In this document: in pieces, positions 1 through 8,848 of the stretch
Layout: each line of letters begins with the position of its first letter
How positions within the stretch are numbered: position 1 is the first letter of the stretch
Assembly (NCBI RefSeq): GCF_021190915.1
Contig: NZ_JAIOAP010000013.1
Coordinates: forward strand, 62,001-126,000
Reading direction: 5' to 3'
Source: Cohnella silvisoli
Lineage (GTDB): Bacteria; Bacillota; Bacilli; Paenibacillales; Paenibacillaceae
DNA length: 64,000 nucleotides
Made by a program: the position numbers and the translations under genes
The notes under the pieces: model-generated
What the model was told of the DNA's origin: nothing
What the model saw: the letters and a program-made list of their open reading frames with translations, nothing else
The model's database searches: none

Positions 1-1
1 A

Positions 2-538
2 CCGCAAGGTCCTGCCGGGTTGCAAGGGCCGCAAGGTTTACCGGGAGTTCAAGGGCTGGCAGGGAAGGATGGTGCAAACGGCAATGATGGTGCGGACGGC
101 AAGGATGGTAAGGACGGAGCGCCGGGGAGTGCAGGTCCTCAGGGCTCGAAAGGAGATCCGGGAGCGGGTGCCAAATTGGTTGGCTATGGGAATAAGCAAA
201 GTAAGGATTTCTCAGCAGCATTGCCATTAACTTTCAATGAGATAATACCCCTAGTGGCCCAAGGAGGGCATAAATATAAGATTGATATGAGCCTTCGGCC
301 CCTTTCTTATATTGCGAATAACACGTTTTATCTTTTGTTGCGCAAAGATGGCGTATCTGTCGCTTATTTATCTGTAATGAAGCTACCTAGTCTCGCGGAC
401 TCGATAAACATGAATTTGACATACATTTTGGATGCTACCGACATTGTAGGGTCCGCAACTTTTAGTTTCGGGTTGATAGCAAGCGACGGCAATTTCGAAG
501 TAAATGATTTGTTTTACAACATTATCGAGGTAGAGTAA
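2..538 (+). CDS. Collagen-like repeat protein, C-terminal part (5' end outside window)
   Basis: The reading frame is already open at the window edge and encodes Gly-X-Y triplets (PQG, PAG, LQG, PQG, LPG and so on) for about 55 residues, so the gene begins upstream. TTG at 20 is only an internal codon. The triplets are rich in Asp, Lys and Asn (GKDGANGNDGADGKDG), as in bacterial collagen-like surface or exosporium proteins. After the triplets comes a globular domain of about 120 residues rich in beta-branched and aliphatic residues, which probably acts as the trimerising head. No anchor is visible at the C-terminus. A strong terminator follows directly. Function is inferred from repeat type only; the anchoring mode and partner are unknown. 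Confidence 0.85.
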   Translation, partial: PQGPAGLQGPQGLPGVQGLAGKDGANGNDGADGKDGKDGAPGSAGPQGSKGDPGAGAKLVGYGNKQSKDFSAALPLTFNEIIPLVAQGGHKYKIDMSLRPLSYIANNTFYLLLRKDGVSVAYLSVMKLPSLADSINMNLTYILDATDIVGSATFSFGLIASDGNFEVNDLFYNIIEVE

Positions 539-558
539 ATCGAAGGTTCGCATTAAGG

Positions 559-607
559 GGCATTCTCGCAAGCCAATCGCTTGCGGGAATGCCTTATAGT
601 TTTTATT
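559..607 (+). terminator. Intrinsic terminator of the collagen-like gene
   Basis: A 14-bp stem (GGCATTCTCGCAAG / CTTGCGGGAATGCC, one G-T pair) with a 7-nt loop is followed by TTATAGTTTTTATTT. It lies between two convergent genes, and only the plus strand has a U-rich tail. Confidence 0.85.
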
Positions 608-643
608 TGGCTGTACCAAGCACTCGCTTTTGACAAACATTTT

Positions 644-1693
644 TTATCCTTTTTTGGTTTCAAGCTTTCTGAGAAAATCGAGCGCCTCTTTAAGAGTCGA
701 AACCTTCACTAGTTTAGGCGACAATTTCAAATCCTTAACCGTTTTCTCGGCTAGGGTCCAGTTAGACAGATTTTTCTCGTTGTACGGAACTAGAAAATAA
801 TCCGCTTTCTCTCTGTCCGCTGCCATGAGCTTGTAATTAATGCCTCCGATAAGGCCGACATTGCCGTCAGCGTTAATCGTGCCGGTGCCTGCGATTCGAT
901 ACCCGCGTGACAGGTCATCCCCGGTCAGCTGCGCGACGATCTCCAACGTCATCATCAACCCCGCGGACGGTCCGCCCGTGTCATTGAAATCGAACTTCAC
1001 GGGATCCGGAGGCGTTACCTTTAATACCGTATCGTTCTGAAAACCGATTCCGATCCGGTTGGAGGAAGGCATTTTGATGAGGGGAACCGTCGCTTCGAAC
1101 GGTTTGTCGCCCCGGGTGCCGGATACGGTTACTTTATCTCCGGCCTTCTTCGCGGAAAGATAAGCGGAAAGCTCTTTGACGGTGTTGGCTTCCTTGCCGT
1201 CTACTTTGTTAATAATGTCGCCTTCCTGCAAGCCATTCTCGCGGGCTTTCGATTCAGGGAGCAAATTATACACGATAACGCCTTGCTCCTTGACGTCGAT
1301 GGGTTTGTTAATGACGTTATAAGCGGCAATAAGCGCATAATTTTCCGAGCTGTCGCGCATCCAGGAAAGCAAATTCCGATAAGCGGTCAGGTTCGTCGCG
1401 CCGCTGGTTGCCTCCTCCTGCGATTTGACTTCCATCCGCGGATTCACTTGCGCATACCAAACTTGAAATATGTTAGGGCGCGAGCGGGTTGATACCGTCG
1501 TGAACAGCAAAGCGCCTTTCTCATCGAGCTTGTGTCCCGTTTCGACTCTGGGATGAACGGGTTCTGCGGATCCCGCTTGATAGATCACTTTAGGAACGGG
1601 GATAAACAGAGTAACCACGATCGCGAATAAGATTAATCCGGTGAGGAGGGTTGGCCAACTGCGGCGAATCCAATGTTTGTTAGTCGTAACGAT
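644..1693 (-). CDS. YlbL/SepM-type membrane-anchored PDZ and Lon-like serine protease
   Basis: The protein has a PDZ domain (ENGLQEGDIINKVDGKEANT) followed by a Lon-type S16 protease domain. The Ser of GGPSAGLMM and the Lys of GGINYKLMAA form the expected Ser-Lys dyad. In this family an N-terminal membrane helix holds the protease on the outer face of the membrane, where it cleaves membrane or secreted substrates. The first GTG in frame (1618) falls in the middle of the hydrophobic helix. The frame stays open upstream to a stop at 1715-1717 and encodes KHWIRRSWPTLLTGLILFAI, a textbook positive-inside anchor. No ATG, GTG or TTG lies in that stretch. An ATC at 1693 sits 9 nt after GGAGG and is taken here as the start. 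The alternative is GTG at 1618. Confidence 0.85.
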   Translation of the reverse strand: MVTTNKHWIRRSWPTLLTGLILFAIVVTLFIPVPKVIYQAGSAEPVHPRVETGHKLDEKGALLFTTVSTRSRPNIFQVWYAQVNPRMEVKSQEEATSGATNLTAYRNLLSWMRDSSENYALIAAYNVINKPIDVKEQGVIVYNLLPESKARENGLQEGDIINKVDGKEANTVKELSAYLSAKKAGDKVTVSGTRGDKPFEATVPLIKMPSSNRIGIGFQNDTVLKVTPPDPVKFDFNDTGGPSAGLMMTLEIVAQLTGDDLSRGYRIAGTGTINADGNVGLIGGINYKLMAADREKADYFLVPYNEKNLSNWTLAEKTVKDLKLSPKLVKVSTLKEALDFLRKLETKKG

Positions 1694-1801
1694 CCGGGAT
1701 CGCCTCCGTTTCTGCTAAGCGCTGCAAAGCGTAATGGAACTATTATAACTGATGAAGACGGGTGGAAACAAAATAGGCTGTCCGTTCATCTGAATACGTT
1801 C

Positions 1802-1834
1802 AAAGCCCTCCATCCGCGTCGGATGAAGGGCTTT
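1802..1834. terminator. Hairpin downstream of aconitase
   Basis: AAAGCCCTCCATCC / GGATGAAGGGCTTT form a 14-bp stem with one wobble and a 5-nt loop, 19 bp after the aconitase stop. The U tracts are short on both strands, so termination strength is uncertain. Confidence 0.55.
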
Positions 1835-1852
1835 ATCACATTATGGCGTCAG

Positions 1853-4561
1853 TTATTGAACAGCGATCATTTGGCGCAGAACCGTCTGCAGAATACCGCT
1901 GTTGCGGTAGTAGTCTACATCCACCATTGAATCCAGACGAGCGATCGCTTGGAATTCGAAGGACGTTCCGTCTTCCCGTTTCGCGGTTACGGTGACCGTC
2001 TGGCCAGGCGTTACGTCGTTGGACATGCCGCTGATTTCGAACGTTTCGCGACCGGTAATTCCGAGCGTTTTCCAGCCTTGACCGGTTGGGAATTGCAACG
2101 GAAGCACGCCCATGCCGACGAGGTTGGAACGGTGAATCCGCTCGAAGCTTTCCGCGATGACGGCTTTGACGCCCAACAGGAACGTACCTTTGGCTGCCCA
2201 GTCGCGGGAGCTTCCGGTACCGTACTCTTTACCTGCGATTACGATTAGGTTTGTGCGGTGTTGCTGATATTTCATCGAAGCGTCATAGATAGACATGACT
2301 TCATCGGTTGGAAGATAAGTCGTTACGCCGCCCTCGGTGCCTGGAGCCACTTGGTTCCGGATACGAATGTTGGCGAAAGTACCTCTCATCATAACCTCGT
2401 GGTGACCGCGGCGGGAACCGTACGAGTTGAAGTCTTCTTTAGAAACGCCATGCTCGAGCAAGTATTTACCGCCCGGGCTGTCGGCTTTAATGTTACCGGC
2501 AGGCGAGATATGGTCCGTTGTTACGGAGTCGCCCAACAGTGCCAGCACGCGTGCATTCTTAACGTCAGTGATGTCGCCCGGTTCTGGCGCAAGATCGGTG
2601 AAGAACGGCGGGTTTGCGATATAAGTGGATTTAGGATCCCACTCGTACAGCTCGCCTTGCGGCACTGGAATTTGGTTCCATTGCTTGTTCTGCGTAAATA
2701 CGTTCTCGTATTTGGCGCGGAACATGCTAGGCGTAAGGGAAGCGTGAACCGCCTGTTGGATTTCTTCGTTAGTTGGCCAGATGTCCTTTAGGTACACAGG
2801 CTGATTTTTGTCATCGAAGCCAATCGGATCGTTAGCGAGGTCAATATTAACCGTACCGGCAAGCGCGTAAGCAACGACTAGCGGCGGCGAAGCCAGGTAG
2901 TTGGCTTTAACCTGCGCATGCACGCGGCCTTCGAAGTTACGGTTACCGGAAAGGACCGCCGCAACGGCAAGATCGTTATCGGCGATCGCCAGGCTGACTT
3001 CGTCCGGCAACGGACCGGAGTTCCCGATACAGGTCGCGCAGCCGTAACCCGCGACGTAGAAGCCGAGTTTCTCGAGGAATGGCAGGAGGCCCGCCTTGTT
3101 CAAGTAGTCGGTTACGACGAGCGATCCCGGAGTAAGGGAGCTTTTGACGTAGGCCGGCTTCTTGAGCCCGCGCTCGACCGCTTTCTTGGCGACGAGGCCT
3201 GCGCCGATCATTACGCTTGGATTGGACGTGTTTGTACAGCTCGTAATTGCAGCAATGACGACGGCACCCGTACCGAAGCGGCTGCTCGCGCCGTTCGGAT
3301 GTTTCACGTCGACCGTTTGCTCGATTTGAGCATCCGACAAGCCGAAACCGCCTTTGTCGATCGGCGTACGAATGATGTCGTTAAACGATTGCTTCATAGC
3401 AGTCAATTCGACGCGGTCTTGCGGGCGCTTAGGACCTGCCAAGCTCGGCACGATGGTGGACAAATCAAGCTCCATCACTTCGGTGAACACGGGATCCGGA
3501 GTTTCGTCGGTGCGGTACATGTCTTGCGCTTTGTAATACGCTTCGACGAGGTCGATCTGGCTTTCTTCCCGGCCCGTCAGTCTAAGGTAGTTCAAGGTTT
3601 CGCCGTCGACCGGGAAGAAACCGATCGTCGCGCCGTATTCCGGTGCCATGTTGGCAACGGTAGCACGGTCAGCCAAGCTGATGTTGGAAAGTCCGGAGCC
3701 GAAAAACTCGACAAATTTGCCGACAACGCCTTTTTTCCGCAGGATTTGGGTAACGGTAAGCGCAAGGTCTGTTGCTGTTGCGCCTTCGGAAAGCTTACCT
3801 GTCAGCTTGAAGCCGACAACCTCCGGCATAACGAAGTAAAGCGGTTGGCCCAGCATCCCGGCTTCAGCCTCAATGCCGCCAACGCCCCAACCTACGATGC
3901 CAAGACCATTGATCATCGTCGTATGGGAATCGGTTCCTACGAGGGAATCCGGATATACTTCGGTAACTCCGTCTTTGGTTTTCGTAGCGGCAACGGATGC
4001 CAGGTACTCAAGGTTTACTTGGTGTACGATACCTGTTGCAGGCGGTACGGCACGGAAGTTATCGAATGCAGTTTGCGCCCAGCGCAGGAAACGGTAACGC
4101 TCTTCGTTACGTTGGAATTCTACGTCCATGTTATATTGCAGAGCGTCAGGCGTGCCGAAGGCGTCTACCATGACGGAGTGGTCGATAACGAGATCTACGG
4201 GAACGAGAGGGTTGATTTGCTTCGGATCTCCGCCGGATTGCTTAACGGTTTCGCGCATGGCTGCCAAGTCGACGACGACGGGAACTCCCGTGAAATCCTG
4301 AAGCACGATACGCGCCGGGATAAAAGGAATCTCTTTGTCTTCGCGGCCTTCGGTCCATGAAGCCAGTTGCTTGACGTGCTCTTGCGTGATTGCGCGTCCG
4401 TCATATTGGCGGATAGCGGCTTCGAGCAGCACTTTCATGGAGAAAGGAAGTTTGGATACAGGGCCTAAGCCTTGCTCTTCAAGTGCTTGCAGGCGGTAGT
4501 AGCGGTACGATTTGCCTGATGACTGCAGTTCTTCTTGTACTTGATAAGGAAAGTTGGACAA
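1853..4561 (-). CDS. acnA: Aconitate hydratase AcnA/CitB
   Basis: Converts citrate to isocitrate in the TCA cycle; cytoplasmic 4Fe-4S enzyme and, in Bacillus, an RNA-binding regulator. The 902 residues match the monomeric bacterial IRP1-like aconitase. The cluster-ligand motifs are present: [15 protein letters not shown] and [15 protein letters not shown]. The swivel domain carries [13 protein letters not shown] and [13 protein letters not shown]. The start is TTG at 4561, supported by AGGAGG 9 nt upstream and by the family-typical N-terminus; no ATG is better placed. The gene appears monocistronic. The upstream region holds a perfect 7-3-7 palindrome that may be an operator. Confidence 0.97.
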   Translation of the reverse strand: MSNFPYQVQEELQSSGKSYRYYRLQALEEQGLGPVSKLPFSMKVLLEAAIRQYDGRAITQEHVKQLASWTEGREDKEIPFIPARIVLQDFTGVPVVVDLAAMRETVKQSGGDPKQINPLVPVDLVIDHSVMVDAFGTPDALQYNMDVEFQRNEERYRFLRWAQTAFDNFRAVPPATGIVHQVNLEYLASVAATKTKDGVTEVYPDSLVGTDSHTTMINGLGIVGWGVGGIEAEAGMLGQPLYFVMPEVVGFKLTGKLSEGATATDLALTVTQILRKKGVVGKFVEFFGSGLSNISLADRATVANMAPEYGATIGFFPVDGETLNYLRLTGREESQIDLVEAYYKAQDMYRTDETPDPVFTEVMELDLSTIVPSLAGPKRPQDRVELTAMKQSFNDIIRTPIDKGGFGLSDAQIEQTVDVKHPNGASSRFGTGAVVIAAITSCTNTSNPSVMIGAGLVAKKAVERGLKKPAYVKSSLTPGSLVVTDYLNKAGLLPFLEKLGFYVAGYGCATCIGNSGPLPDEVSLAIADNDLAVAAVLSGNRNFEGRVHAQVKANYLASPPLVVAYALAGTVNIDLANDPIGFDDKNQPVYLKDIWPTNEEIQQAVHASLTPSMFRAKYENVFTQNKQWNQIPVPQGELYEWDPKSTYIANPPFFTDLAPEPGDITDVKNARVLALLGDSVTTDHISPAGNIKADSPGGKYLLEHGVSKEDFNSYGSRRGHHEVMMRGTFANIRIRNQVAPGTEGGVTTYLPTDEVMSIYDASMKYQQHRTNLIVIAGKEYGTGSSRDWAAKGTFLLGVKAVIAESFERIHRSNLVGMGVLPLQFPTGQGWKTLGITGRETFEISGMSNDVTPGQTVTVTAKREDGTSFEFQAIARLDSMVDVDYYRNSGILQTVLRQMIAVQ

Positions 4562-4642
4562 GTGTGTAGCCTCCTAGATTCGTATCGGTATGCTCAGTAG
4601 CTTAATTGTATTTTCGTCGTGTTCACTCGTGGTTGTTAGTTA

Positions 4643-4659
4643 GTTTCACTCTGTGAAAC
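4643..4659. promoter_or_regulatory. Palindrome upstream of acnA (candidate operator)
   Basis: GTTTCACTCTGTGAAAC is a perfect 7-3-7 inverted repeat 82 bp upstream of the aconitase start. It does not match the CodY consensus as I know it. Which regulator binds is unknown. Confidence 0.4.
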
Positions 4660-4926
4660 ACGATTTCAAAATACGCTCTATGGACTAAGTATACTCCGTT
4701 GTCGTCGCTCCGTAAAGACGTATTGCCGCATATCCGCGTCCAAATTGCTCACGAAATCCGAAAACCCCATTCCACTAGAATGCCGCATTACCCCGGGTTT
4801 TCATCCGTCGAACGATCAAGTTTCAAGTGCGCAGGCAACTCGGCATCGCATGGCATGGTATGGAATCGAAATCCCGGGCATAGGATGGAAGGGCGCAATC
4901 TAGCGTCGACTGGGAAATCGTTCTTG
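4660..4926. other. Intergenic stretch with no recognised element
   Basis: Between the acnA upstream palindrome and the ribosome site of the amidase gene I see no convincing gene, terminator or RNA. A 99-codon plus-strand frame here has no ribosome site and is of low-complexity composition. Confidence 0.5.
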
Positions 4927-4939
4927 GGAGGGATGCTCA

Positions 4940-6013
4940 GTGCCCAGCGAGGAAACGGATTGGAAACAAGCCTTGTTCGGATATGTAAGCATCATTAATG
5001 AAGCCGCGCTTCATGCGGATGCGCGCAAGCTGCGCGAAATTCCGGATAAGGAGCATCGCGAACGGCTTGAGCGGCGATTATTTTCCTCAACAAATAGGGA
5101 TACGAGATGGGCGATAAAGCCAGTCCGAAGCGAAATGCGTGTTCGGATCGAGCGATATAATGTTATTCGGGGCGAGGTCATCGCGGATATATCGGTTCAT
5201 TTAGTTCGCTCCATGGAGCAGTTGACCCAGCCTTGGATGGAAGAAAGAGTGGAGAGGGAAAGACTCCGTTTCGCCCAAGTCAGCAAAAGCTGGCGTCTTG
5301 TATCGGTCCAGCCGATTGCAGCTGAACGGCCGCCAGAAATTTTCTCCGTTGAGGAACAAATCCAAGATCAATGGGATGGAGAACGAAAACCGGTATCGCT
5401 GTCTACTCCTTATATGAACCCACAAGCGCTATATGGCTTCAAATCAAGGGTATACGCCGGGTCTGCGTCAGACGACGATTATGGATACGGTATGAACCGA
5501 CGAGGGATTCCATATAGACGAGAAGCAGCCGTTGCTTATGCGGAAAGATGGTGGAACGAACCGAATCCGGTTTATGAGAATTTCGAGGTCAATTGCACGA
5601 ATTATGTGTCCCAATGTCTCTTTGCAGGGGGGGCGCCTATGAACTATACTGGGAGAAGGCCATCGGGCTGGTGGTATAAGGGATATTCCAAGAACGAAGA
5701 AATGTGGAGCTTCAGTTGGGCTGTGGCTAACAGCTTGCAGCATTATCTGGGCAATCCGCGTACTTTCGGACTGCGGGCGGAAGCGGTGTCTATGCCGGAG
5801 TCGCTTCAACTTGGAGATGTCATATGCTATGACTGGGACGGCAACGGCCGTGTCGGTCATAATACGATCGTAACCGCATTTACTCCGGAGGGCATGCCGC
5901 TCGTTAACGCGAATACGGTAAGCAGCCGCCATAGGTATTGGGATTACAAGGACTCGTATGCGGCCACGGAGCACACCCGGTACCATTTTTACCATATTAC
6001 CGATGAATTCTGA
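4940..6013 (+). CDS. Amidase-domain (Amidase_6-like) protein
   Basis: The C-terminal ~165 residues match the putative amidase domain common in Paenibacillaceae and Bacilli: YRREAAVAYAERWWNEPNP, then NCTNYVSQCLFAGG with the predicted nucleophilic Cys, PSGWWYKG, a GDVICYDWDGNGRVGHNTIV segment with the catalytic His, and a late HTRYHFY motif. The N-terminal ~190 residues are charged and have no recognised domain. No signal peptide is visible, which is odd for a wall-acting amidase and leaves an intracellular or mother-cell role open. The start is GTG at 4940, 8 nt after GGGAGG. It is followed 75 bp later by ddl, a peptidoglycan gene, and may be cotranscribed with it. Confidence 0.85.
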   Translation: MPSEETDWKQALFGYVSIINEAALHADARKLREIPDKEHRERLERRLFSSTNRDTRWAIKPVRSEMRVRIERYNVIRGEVIADISVHLVRSMEQLTQPWMEERVERERLRFAQVSKSWRLVSVQPIAAERPPEIFSVEEQIQDQWDGERKPVSLSTPYMNPQALYGFKSRVYAGSASDDDYGYGMNRRGIPYRREAAVAYAERWWNEPNPVYENFEVNCTNYVSQCLFAGGAPMNYTGRRPSGWWYKGYSKNEEMWSFSWAVANSLQHYLGNPRTFGLRAEAVSMPESLQLGDVICYDWDGNGRVGHNTIVTAFTPEGMPLVNANTVSSRHRYWDYKDSYAATEHTRYHFYHITDEF

Positions 6014-6088
6014 ATAAACGAGTTTACGTGATAGTGGTTCCCAAGGAATCATGAAGCGGAATTTTCGACAAAAAGCCGGAGGTAAGCT

Positions 6089-7243
6089 ATGGGCAACAAA
6101 ATACGCATCGGACTCGTATACGGCGGTCGGTCAGGCGAGCACGAGGTGTCGCTGCAAACCGCATTAGCCGTATTAAAGGCGTTTGACTACGATCGATATG
6201 AACTTATTCCTTTCTATATTACTTCTAAGGGCCAATGGAGATCCGGTCCTTTGCTGAATGCCCCGCCTTCGGCGGTAGCGGAATTGCAATTCGCACCGGC
6301 GAAGGCGGACGGGGAGGTTCATGAACAACAGGGTGCTGCCGTCGGCGGCGGGAACGCGCTCCTCCCGGTTCTGCAAGGAATGTCGGAACGCGTGCTGACG
6401 GAAGGTTCGCCGGTGGATGACGGCAAACCTATCGATGTTATGTTGCCTCTGCTTCACGGTACTTTCGGCGAGGATGGGACGATTCAAGGCTTGTTCGAAA
6501 TGGCAGGCTTGCCCTATGTCGGTGCTGGCGTGTTGGCTTCTTCCGTCGGAATGGACAAGGTTGCGATGAAGACGATGTTCGCTCAAGCAGGACTTCCGCA
6601 AGTCGGTTATCGTCATTTTATCCGTTATCAGTGGAAAAATAATCGCGAGCAGTGTCTGGATAACGTAGAGGAACTCGGCTATCCTTGCTTCGTGAAGCCG
6701 GCTAATTTGGGATCTAGCGTAGGCGTATCGAAAGCACGCAACCGCGAGGAATTAGCGGCCGCGGTGGACGAGGCGCTGAGGTATGACCGGAAGGTCATCG
6801 TGGAAGAGTTCGTAGATGCCCGCGAGATAGAAGTCAGCGTACTCGGTAACGATGATCCACGTGCTTCCGTGCCTGGAGAAATTTGCAGCTCTAATGAATT
6901 TTACGATTATAAAGCCAAATATATCGACGGCAAATCCGTTATGGTGATCCCGGCGGAAATTCCGCCCGAGGTCGCAGAGTCCGTAAGAGCGATGGCCTTG
7001 CAGGCTTTCCGCTCTATCGACGGCTCCGGGCTGTGCCGGGCGGACTTTTTCCTTCGCCGCAGCGACGGGGCGTTGTTCATCAATGAAGTAAACACGCTGC
7101 CAGGCTTCACTCCGTACAGCATGTACCCGCTTATGTGGAAGGAGTCCGGCGTTTCCTACCGCGAGCTCTTGGACATGCTAATCCAACTGGCAATCGAACG
7201 CCACGAGGAACGTCAGTCGATTGATTACGGCGGCGGGGCATAA
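6089..7243 (+). CDS. ddl: D-alanine--D-alanine ligase
   Basis: ATP-grasp ligase joining two D-alanines for the peptidoglycan stem. The N-terminal YGGRSGEHEVSLQTA motif binds the first D-Ala and phosphate. The central ATP-grasp part has PCFVKPANLGSSVGVSKA and the E-E of VEEFVDAREIEVSVLG. The omega-loop FYDYKAKY has the Tyr and Lys typical of D-Ala-D-Ala rather than D-Ala-D-Lac ligases. The Mg site is FINEVNTLPGFTPYSMYP. Length (384 aa) is slightly long, with an insert around residues 65-95 (KADGEVHEQQGAAVGGGN) in the N-terminal domain. The start ATG follows GGAGGTAAGCT. A strong bidirectional terminator ends the gene. Confidence 0.97.
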   Translation: MGNKIRIGLVYGGRSGEHEVSLQTALAVLKAFDYDRYELIPFYITSKGQWRSGPLLNAPPSAVAELQFAPAKADGEVHEQQGAAVGGGNALLPVLQGMSERVLTEGSPVDDGKPIDVMLPLLHGTFGEDGTIQGLFEMAGLPYVGAGVLASSVGMDKVAMKTMFAQAGLPQVGYRHFIRYQWKNNREQCLDNVEELGYPCFVKPANLGSSVGVSKARNREELAAAVDEALRYDRKVIVEEFVDAREIEVSVLGNDDPRASVPGEICSSNEFYDYKAKYIDGKSVMVIPAEIPPEVAESVRAMALQAFRSIDGSGLCRADFFLRRSDGALFINEVNTLPGFTPYSMYPLMWKESGVSYRELLDMLIQLAIERHEERQSIDYGGGA

Positions 7244-7285
7244 TCGCACGAGGTGCTCCGTGCGACTCATTTCTCCACGCAACCC

Positions 7286-7322
7286 CAAAAAAACCGTCAG
7301 GACATTGTCCTGACGGTTTTTT
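7286..7322. terminator. Bidirectional terminator between ddl and the ROK gene
   Basis: AAAAAAACCGTCAGGAC and its near-perfect reverse complement flank a 3-nt loop, giving T runs on both strands. It serves both convergent genes; the ROK stop is only a few bases away. Confidence 0.92.
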
Positions 7323-7327
7323 CCAAC

Positions 7328-8527
7328 TCACAACACCAATCCCCGCATAACCATTACGGCGGCGCCTGTGGCTACGGCATCTTCCTTTAGTTCGCCCAAT
7401 GAGAACGAGGGCTCGTATTCGGCGGAATGATGCAGGTTTAGGCGAGCGACGCGAACGGCTTCTTCAAAGAATAGCTCATGCGAAGCAATGAGCGGGCCGC
7501 CCAGAATGATTTTTTCCGGATGGAGGATATTTATTAAGTTGGCCAAGCCAATCCCCAAGTAGAAGGCAGATTGAACAAACAAATTTCTCACAAAAACGTT
7601 TCCGTCAACAAGTGCCTTTAGCAGAGTGTCGAAAGTAATCCGATCAGGCGAGAGAGGTGACTCAAATAGGCCGTTGCCGCCCCCTACGACGCTTTGGGTT
7701 CTAGCTTGTTTTTCAAGCGCCTGGATCGAGACGAAGGCATCGAGCGCCCCGTAATTGCCTTCCTCTTGCAGCCTCGGCCCTCCGACTTGCACGATCATTT
7801 GACCGATCGAGCCTTCCATGTCGACGGCCCCGTAGACGATTTGGCCGTTAGACATCATGGAGGAACGAAGTCCCGTGCCCGCATGCACGTATAACATATG
7901 TCTGACATTCTCGTTGCGGAGCATCCAATGCTCGCCGATTAACGCGGTATTGGCGCCATTCTCGAGCCGAACCGGAAATTGCAGCTTCTCCTGCAATAGC
8001 CGGCCTATAGGAAAGTTATCCCAACCGGCAGCCGCGAAAAATAGCGGTTTAACCATGATGCCTTGCTCCTGGTTTAGAGGACCGACTCCGCCGATTCCCA
8101 TGCCAAGTATTTGACTATTCTTCAAGTCGTGTTCATCCATGAACGACTGAACTAATTTCTGGACGTGTTCGATCAAGCGATCCGGTGTCATCGTTTCATC
8201 CATTTTCCAACGGGAGAACGCGAGCGACTTCAGGTGCATATCGAACAATCCAAGCGTAGAGTATACCCTTGATATTTCCAGGCCGAAAGAATAGCCGTAA
8301 GAGGCGTTTAACTGATACAGAATCGGTCGTCTGCCGCCGGTAGAATGGCCCAACCCGCATTCCTGCAATATCCCTTCATGGATCATTTCCTCCAACAACC
8401 TCGTAAGGCTGCTGCTAGTTAACATAAGCTCGTCCAGCAGTTCGGCTTTCGAGACCGTCCCTCGATTCATGGCCAGATCGTAAACTCTTTTTTTGGGAGT
8501 ATGGATTGTTGGGAAAGGTGCGCTCAT
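7328..8527 (-). CDS. ROK-family transcriptional regulator
   Basis: An N-terminal winged HTH (residues ~15-65: TVSKAELLDELMLTSSSLTRLLEEMIHEGIL, then GGRRPILYQLN) precedes a ROK/actin-like ATPase fold (GLEISRVYSTLGLFD, GMGIGGVGPLNQEQG, LENGANTALIGEHW, LYVHAGTGLRSS, EGSIGQM). The usual ROK zinc motif (CxCGxxGC-like) is absent; a GNYGALDAFVS stretch occupies that position, so metal binding was probably lost and the protein is a sensor rather than a kinase. The ATG at 8527 is preferred over 8542 because GGGGGG lies 7 nt upstream. It faces the chromate transporter genes across a 321-bp region containing two copies of a palindrome that may be its operator. Confidence 0.88.
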   Translation of the reverse strand: MSAPFPTIHTPKKRVYDLAMNRGTVSKAELLDELMLTSSSLTRLLEEMIHEGILQECGLGHSTGGRRPILYQLNASYGYSFGLEISRVYSTLGLFDMHLKSLAFSRWKMDETMTPDRLIEHVQKLVQSFMDEHDLKNSQILGMGIGGVGPLNQEQGIMVKPLFFAAAGWDNFPIGRLLQEKLQFPVRLENGANTALIGEHWMLRNENVRHMLYVHAGTGLRSSMMSNGQIVYGAVDMEGSIGQMIVQVGGPRLQEEGNYGALDAFVSIQALEKQARTQSVVGGGNGLFESPLSPDRITFDTLLKALVDGNVFVRNLFVQSAFYLGIGLANLINILHPEKIILGGPLIASHELFFEEAVRVARLNLHHSAEYEPSFSLGELKEDAVATGAAVMVMRGLVL

Positions 8528-8651
8528 AAAATGGCCCCCCATTATACCGACAAAACTTATCGGAGATTACATAATAAATTTTATTATAATCGACCTTCGC
8601 TGCATTTTCTATATAAGCGACTATTTAAACGAATAGACACCGATACCTTAA

Positions 8652-8664
8652 TTCCAATTTGGAA
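8652..8664. promoter_or_regulatory. Palindrome copy 1 in the ROK/chr divergent region
   Basis: TTCCAATTTGGAA, a 13-bp inverted repeat. Its reverse-complement context (CCAAATTGGAATTAAG) is nearly identical to the second site at 8790 (CCAAATTGGAATAAAG), in opposite orientation about 140 bp away. Candidate operator for the adjacent ROK regulator. Between the two sites I see no gene. Confidence 0.5.
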
Positions 8665-8760
8665 CAAATTAACGCAACTACACCCTAAAACCCACTAACC
8701 CACCCTGATAAATAGCCTTGAAAGACCTATAAGCTAAAGAGATGGACGTTATAATTAACT

Positions 8761-8800
8761 TTGATGGCCCATTTCCTTCGAACATAATACCAAATTGGAA
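8761..8800 (+). promoter_or_regulatory. Possible chr promoter with overlapping palindrome copy 2
   Basis: TTGATG (8761), a 17-bp spacer and ATAATA (8784) form a weak sigma-A-like promoter. The second palindrome (CCAAATTGGAA, 8790-8800) starts right after the -10 box, a position suited to repression. The promoter call is tentative. Confidence 0.4.
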
Positions 8801-8848
8801 TAAAGATGATACAATTAAGCTATTGATAGCGGCAGGGAGGGACGACGG

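Noticed and set aside
2918-4360. 480-codon plus-strand frame opposite aconitase
   Set aside because: It lies fully antisense to acnA, which is confidently assigned. The protein has no recognisable domain and a shadow-type composition.
4699-4998. 99-codon plus-strand frame before the amidase gene
   Set aside because: No ribosome site, overlaps the amidase start in another frame, and the protein is not recognisable.
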